The notes under the pieces were generated by a model. That model saw only the letters and a list, made by a program, of their open reading frames with translations. It was not told the DNA's origin and did not search any database. A stretch of 64,000 bases of DNA, taken from assembly GCF_052327305.1 (NCBI RefSeq), contig NZ_CP182486.1, positions 434,001 through 498,000 on the forward strand. The letters run 5' to 3'. The position numbers and the translations under genes were made by a program. Numbering within the stretch: the stretch's first letter is position 1; every line of letters starts with the position of its first letter. This stretch comes from Sphingobium sp052327305 (GTDB lineage: Bacteria > Pseudomonadota > Alphaproteobacteria > Sphingomonadales > Sphingomonadaceae). Shown piece by piece: positions 60,452 to 64,000 of this stretch.

Positions 60452-62065
60452 TTAGCCCCGCGCGGCGGCTCCGTCGAGGGGCTTGTCATGTCCCCGGCCT
60501 GGTCCCCAGAGCAGCACCGGCAGACCGATCAGAACGACGACGATGGTGTACCAGAGCCCGGCATAGGAATCGCCCGAACGCGCGACCAGATAGCTGGAAA
60601 TGAACGGCAAAAAGCCGCCAAAATAGCCTGTCCCAATGTGATAGGGGATCGACATGGAACTGTAGCGCACAGCGGGCGGAAACATTTCGCAGAGGATCGC
60701 GGCGACTGGGCCATAAGTAAGACCAGCCAGAAATGTGAGCGCGAGCACGCCAAAGAAAATGAGAACGAGCCGGCGACCGTCCGGCACATCGGGCGTCATG
60801 TCATAACCGGCGGAAGCGAGGGCGCCGTCCAGTTGCGCGACACTCGGCGCTGCCAGCGTCTGCCCCCCCACGGTAACCGAGAGATCGGCGCCCTTGATGC
60901 GGGTATAGGGTACGCCCTTTGCGGTGAGGTCGGCCAACAGCGTCGCACATGGGTCCGCCTGCTTTGTAGCGAAGGGACTATAAGCGCAGTCGGGACCGGT
61001 CACGGTGATCGGCGCACGCGCGCTCGCCGCGACAAGCGCGGGACTGCCCTGCTGGCCCAGAAACCAGAAGATCGGGAAAAGCAGGACCAGTGCCAGCACA
61101 TAACCCGTGGCCATCACCTTTGCGCGGCCTAGCTTGTCCGAAAGGTAACCGGACCAGATGAAGAAGACCGAGCCTACCGTGGCAGCGACCGCGACAATGA
61201 TCTGCGCGGTCGTTCCCTCGATCTTCATTGGCCCCTGAAGAAAGGAAAGCGCGTAGAACATGGCCGTGTACCAGATCACGGTGAAACCGGCTGAAACGCC
61301 GAGCAACGCCACCACCAGGCGGCGCTTGTTACCGGGATAGGTGAAGCTCTCGATGAAGGGATTGCGCGCGGTCTCACCTTTCGCTTTCATCTCAGCAAAG
61401 ACCGGACTCTCGGAGAGCTTGGCGCGCATCCAGACCGAGATGGCGAGCAGCGCAAGCGAGATGAGGAAGGGAATGCGCCAGCCCCACGCGTCCCAGGTCG
61501 TGTCGTCCATCATCGCTTTTATCGAGAGGATGACGATCAGGGAGAGGACGAAACCGCCCGCGACGCTGGCCTGAATGAAGCTGGTATAGAATCCCGCGCG
61601 GCCGGGCGGCGCATGTTCGGCCACATAGATCGCCGCACCGCCATATTCCCCGCCCAGCGCAAGCCCCTGGCAGACGCGCAACAGAATGATAAGAATGGGT
61701 GCCGCCACGCCAATCGCGGCGGCGGACGGCACCAGCCCCACGCCCGCCGTTGCCACGCCCATCAAGATGATGGTCATCATGAAGGTGTATTTGCGGCCCA
61801 GCCGGTCGCCAAGATAGCCGAAGACGATGGCACCGAGCGGGCGGAAGCCGAACCCGACCGCGAAGCCCGCCCAAGCGAGCAGCGTCTGCAGCGTCTCACT
61901 CCCCGAGGGGAAGAAGGTGCGGCCGATAATCCCGCTTGCCGCGAGGGTGCCGTAAATGAAGAAGTCGTACCATTCGAACAATGTGCCCAGCGACGAGGCA
62001 CCGATCACCATAGGGATGGTCTGCTTTTTCTTGGTGCCGTTCTCGGCAACCGAGGCACTCGCCAT
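60452..62065 (-). CDS. MFS transporter, metabolite:H+ symporter (MHS) family
   Basis: The 537-residue carrier has about 12 helices and the MHS/ProP-KgtP pattern: ASSLGTLFEWYDFFIYGTLA at the start, GYLGDRLGRKYTFMMTIILMG (the MFS loop 2-3), and GLALGGEYGGAAIYVAEHAP. An unusual hydrophilic loop of about 90 residues (roughly 350-440, SARAPITVTGPDCAYSP...) with two Cys lies between helices 9 and 10 or similar, likely on the periplasmic side. Substrates of the family are dicarboxylates, shikimate, or compatible solutes; none can be chosen here. Confidence 0.9.
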   Translation of the reverse strand: MASASVAENGTKKKQTIPMVIGASSLGTLFEWYDFFIYGTLAASGIIGRTFFPSGSETLQTLLAWAGFAVGFGFRPLGAIVFGYLGDRLGRKYTFMMTIILMGVATAGVGLVPSAAAIGVAAPILIILLRVCQGLALGGEYGGAAIYVAEHAPPGRAGFYTSFIQASVAGGFVLSLIVILSIKAMMDDTTWDAWGWRIPFLISLALLAISVWMRAKLSESPVFAEMKAKGETARNPFIESFTYPGNKRRLVVALLGVSAGFTVIWYTAMFYALSFLQGPMKIEGTTAQIIVAVAATVGSVFFIWSGYLSDKLGRAKVMATGYVLALVLLFPIFWFLGQQGSPALVAASARAPITVTGPDCAYSPFATKQADPCATLLADLTAKGVPYTRIKGADLSVTVGGQTLAAPSVAQLDGALASAGYDMTPDVPDGRRLVLIFFGVLALTFLAGLTYGPVAAILCEMFPPAVRYSSMSIPYHIGTGYFGGFLPFISSYLVARSGDSYAGLWYTIVVVLIGLPVLLWGPGRGHDKPLDGAAARG

Positions 62066-62142
62066 TCCTCACCCCATTTGCTTATTTGGTTTGAGCGGCT
62101 TCTACGCAGTCCCGGCAGCCTTGGAAACACCCATCGGAAGCC

Positions 62143-63132
62143 TCACGGCTTAAGGGACGCCAGATAGGCAGCGACCGCGATCATATCGTCGCCTCTCATA
62201 TCTTCGACGACCTGCGTCATGAGTGCAGCATGCTCGCCGCCACGGGCACCAGTCTGGAAATCGTAGAGTTGACGAACAAGGAAGGTCGGCGATCGGCCCG
62301 CAAGGCCGGGCACGTCGGAAGTCCCGCGATAGCCCGCGCCATGGCAGCCAGCGCAGGCGAGCGATCCGTCGCCCCATTGCCTGACCAGACGCGCGCCGCG
62401 CAGGATACTGCCCACTGGCACAAAGGCCGTATAACGCGTGTGGGGGTCGCGCATCTCGAACTGCTCGAAGCTGTCCGGCACTTCGATGATGCGTTGACCC
62501 AGGGGTTCCGTGCCCGGCTCGCCGGAACGCGCATATGTCCATGCCGCGACCTTCACTTTCGGGATCGACGCCGCTTCCACGACGGTCACGAACGAGCGAA
62601 ACGGCAAGGCGGAAAAATAGCTGGCGGCAGCGGCCACTTCTTCGCTCGTCGCCACCGTCGCGACCCGTCGCATGAGGTCTGTCGGCACGCGCCCACTCAC
62701 GGCGCTGCTGCGTACACCGCCGTGAATGTCGTCCATCTGCGCGATGATATAGTCCCTCGGCAAGCCCGCCAGAGGAGCGTTTTCCGGGCGACCAGTCCCA
62801 GTGGGCAGATGGCAATAGCCGCACGCCATCACGTCAGGTCGGCGTCCGGTTGCCACCACTGCGGGCATCGGCGGATGCTCCTGCGGCGTCCAGTCCGGCG
62901 CGGCGAAGATATTCCGCACCTGTCGGGCAGTGAACGTGACCGATGAGCCCTGGATGTGCAGGACTTCCGCTGCGTCTGGCGCGGCAGGCGCGCTGGGGGT
63001 CGCTGGCGGATTGACCGGGTACGCCCAGCTCATGGCAGCGCTCGCTTGAAGCTGCGGTTCGCTCGCCGCTGCTCCACCCAATGCAGCAAGCCCGGCAAGG
63101 CCCAGCGCCAAGATGCTCATCCGCCTGTTCAA
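62143..63132 (-). CDS. Diheme c-type cytochrome
   Basis: This secreted cytochrome of about 329 residues has two haem-binding motifs, CGYCH near residue 120 and CAGCH near 270, and a signal peptide LNRRMSILALGLAGLAALGGAAAS. A Pro/Ala-rich stretch (NPPATPSAPAAPDAA) follows. Between the haem sites, MRRVATVATSEEVAAAASYF and a PLGQRIIEVPDSFEQFEMRDPHTRY segment resemble the c4-like diheme proteins that accept electrons from dehydrogenases. The TTG at 63132, with GAGAGGGG seven bases before it, or the ATG at 63120 may be the start. The electron donor is unknown. Confidence 0.86.
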   Translation of the reverse strand: MNRRMSILALGLAGLAALGGAAASEPQLQASAAMSWAYPVNPPATPSAPAAPDAAEVLHIQGSSVTFTARQVRNIFAAPDWTPQEHPPMPAVVATGRRPDVMACGYCHLPTGTGRPENAPLAGLPRDYIIAQMDDIHGGVRSSAVSGRVPTDLMRRVATVATSEEVAAAASYFSALPFRSFVTVVEAASIPKVKVAAWTYARSGEPGTEPLGQRIIEVPDSFEQFEMRDPHTRYTAFVPVGSILRGARLVRQWGDGSLACAGCHGAGYRGTSDVPGLAGRSPTFLVRQLYDFQTGARGGEHAALMTQVVEDMRGDDMIAVAAYLASLKP

Positions 63133-63201
63133 TGCCCTGCCCCTCTCCCCGAGCCGCGAAGCCGTCATACGTCCCGTGACGGCACACGCAAATAGCAGCA
63201 C

Positions 63202-63573
63202 TCAGAACAGACGGGAGCCGTTCGGCACGTCCTTGTCCGGCGAGAACAGCACCACTTCGCCTGCCTCGTCCGCGAAACCCAGCGTCAGCACCTGCGACAT
63301 GAACTTGCCGATCTGGCGCGGCGGGAAGTTGACCACTGCCGCCACTTTGCGGCCCGGTAAATCTTCCAGCGTGTAATGGGCCGTGATCTGCGCGCTGCTC
63401 TTCCGCTCACCGATCACGGGGCCGAAATCGATCAGCAGCTTGTAGGCCGGCTTGCGCGCCTCGGGAAACGGCTCGGCACTTAAGATCGTGCCGACACGAA
63501 TATCCACTTTCAGGAAATCGTCGAAGGTGATCGGTTCTGCCGGGGGCGCCGCAGCATCATGCAGGAGGTGCAT
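63202..63573 (-). CDS. tRNA-binding domain protein, CsaA-like
   Basis: The 123-residue protein is a single OB-fold EMAP-II-like domain: FLKVDIRVGTILSAEPFPEARKPAYKLLIDFGP, KSSAQITAHYTLEDL and VVNFPPRQIGKFMSQVLTLGF. CsaA and similar standalone domains bind tRNA and have been linked to export chaperoning. The ATG at 63573 is chosen (MHLLHDAAAPPAEPITFDDF); the frame runs further without clear support. It is preceded by an inverted repeat at 63595-63630. Confidence 0.9.
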   Translation of the reverse strand: MHLLHDAAAPPAEPITFDDFLKVDIRVGTILSAEPFPEARKPAYKLLIDFGPVIGERKSSAQITAHYTLEDLPGRKVAAVVNFPPRQIGKFMSQVLTLGFADEAGEVVLFSPDKDVPNGSRLF

Positions 63574-63810
63574 CAGGTTAAGGCGATGTGGGCGCATCCC
63601 GCATGAGCCGTGGTGGCGCGATGCGGGATGAAGGGCAAGGAAATCTGCGAAATGCGGGGTGCGTGCCCCGGATGAGCGGATTGACGACGACCTGCGCCCG
63701 CAGCGCGCCATCTGAAAGACTTGGTCCAAAAGGCCGGGGGCATCGTCGTTCGCTCGTTCAATAGTCCCACTATTCGCCTCGCTCTCTTCTTGCCTCCGGC
63801 CATTTCGGAC
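63574..63810. other. Intergenic region with inverted repeats before the csaA-like gene
   Basis: This 237-base gap contains no convincing gene. It holds a perfect ten-base inverted repeat, CATCCCGCAT (63595-63604) and ATGCGGGATG (63621-63630) with 16 bases between, and a short palindrome AATAGT-CCC-ACTATT at 63760-63774. Either could be an operator or a transcript hairpin between the carboxylase gene and the csaA-like gene. No T-run follows in either direction. Confidence 0.45.
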
Positions 63811-64000
63811 TCAAGCCACGACCATACGGGGTGCGTCCACATCGCCTAACTCCAATATCACTTGATCGAGCGCCAGCGTCGCGCCGACATCCTCTGCCAC
63901 ATTATGCACCGTACCGGCTTTGGTCGCGCGCAAGATATTCTCCATCTTCATTGCCTCGACCACCGCGAGCGGCTGGCCGACCTCCACCTTGTCACCGGCC
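63811..64000 (-). CDS. Biotin-dependent acyl-CoA carboxylase alpha subunit, C-terminal end (5' part outside window)
   Basis: Reading the minus strand from the window edge gives a biotinyl carrier domain with VGQPLAVVEAMKMENIL, the biotin-attachment AMKM, and ending MVVA before TGA. The gene starts outside the window, so it has no start codon here. The EAMKMEN form is common in propionyl-CoA or acetyl-CoA carboxylase alpha subunits, and it differs from the EAMKMEH of the methylcrotonyl-CoA enzyme at 24.9 kb. A propionyl-CoA role is likely but not certain. Confidence 0.88.
   Translation of the reverse strand, partial: AGDKVEVGQPLAVVEAMKMENILRATKAGTVHNVAEDVGATLALDQVILELGDVDAPRMVVA

Noticed and set aside
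63573..63842. 89-codon minus-strand frame between the carboxylase end and the csaA-like gene
   Set aside because: It overlaps the 3' end of the biotinyl domain, is very rich in Arg, His and Pro and shows no fold or ribosome site.

Overview
The window reads as chromosomal DNA of a GC-rich alphaproteobacterium, most likely a sphingomonad (Sphingomonas, Sphingobium or Novosphingobium relatives). This is inferred from the mix of genes: an imuA-imuB-dnaE2 cassette with an alphaproteobacterial GTTC-N7-GTTC LexA box, chpT beside cheA, an Oar-like TonB receptor, phaR, and nucleotide-loop cobalamin genes behind a BtuB-type receptor. No insertion sequence, phage, CRISPR array or rRNA operon is visible. 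Coding density is very high, and many neighbours overlap through ATGA or GTGA junctions.

Layout. 1-8.4 kb: cobalamin uptake and late assembly (btuB end, a membrane protein, a DUF1636 protein, cobT, cobC, cobS, then cobQ, cbiB and cobD on the other strand, and cobU). No corrin-ring genes are present, which fits salvage. 8.4-14.6 kb: SOS mutasome imuA-imuB-dnaE2 with its LexA site, then a small unknown gene. 14.7-21 kb: tRNA-Gly(GCC), a thioredoxin-TPR protein, a LON-domain protein with an apparent AUC start, a TauE/SafE exporter, a UbiH-type hydroxylase, a PmtA-like methyltransferase, a lone CheY pair and a LysR regulator. 21-23.5 kb: a CDC48-type double AAA+ ATPase ending in a clear terminator. 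23.5-29.7 kb: a leucine/isovalerate degradation operon (isovaleryl-CoA dehydrogenase, small membrane protein, MccB, MccA, MaoC, CitE) in which MaoC and CitE stand where LiuC and LiuE homologues might be expected. 29.8-31.3 kb: three small genes and RNase P RNA.

31.4-38.4 kb holds a compact chemotaxis operon, chpT-cheA-cheW-cheY-cheB-cheR, followed by an amidase and a 43-residue membrane peptide. 38.5-42 kb carries a JAMM peptidase, rluD, rpoH and mtgA. 42-45.4 kb is a large TonB-dependent receptor. 45.7-49.5 kb carries the pyruvate dehydrogenase E2 and E3 genes with a thioesterase and a PAP2 phosphatase. 49.7-54.6 kb has a UspA protein, RNase R, a PiT phosphate transporter, and a single reading frame that joins a Nudix domain to a DUF47 (PhoU-like) domain. 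54.8-64 kb contains proS, phaR head-to-head with a short PhaC-like hydrolase, a thiolase, alr, an MHS-type transporter, a diheme cytochrome c, a CsaA-like tRNA-binding protein, and the 3' end of a second biotin-dependent acyl-CoA carboxylase.

The most interesting leads are: the Nudix-DUF47 fusion beside the phosphate transporter; the MaoC/CitE pair in the leucine operon; the AUC start codon of the LON-domain gene; the CheA with a degenerate C-terminal receiver; and the CATG palindrome shared by the start codons of phaR and the PhaC-like gene. No single obvious undescribed defence or mobile system was found. Most of the window is housekeeping or metabolic.
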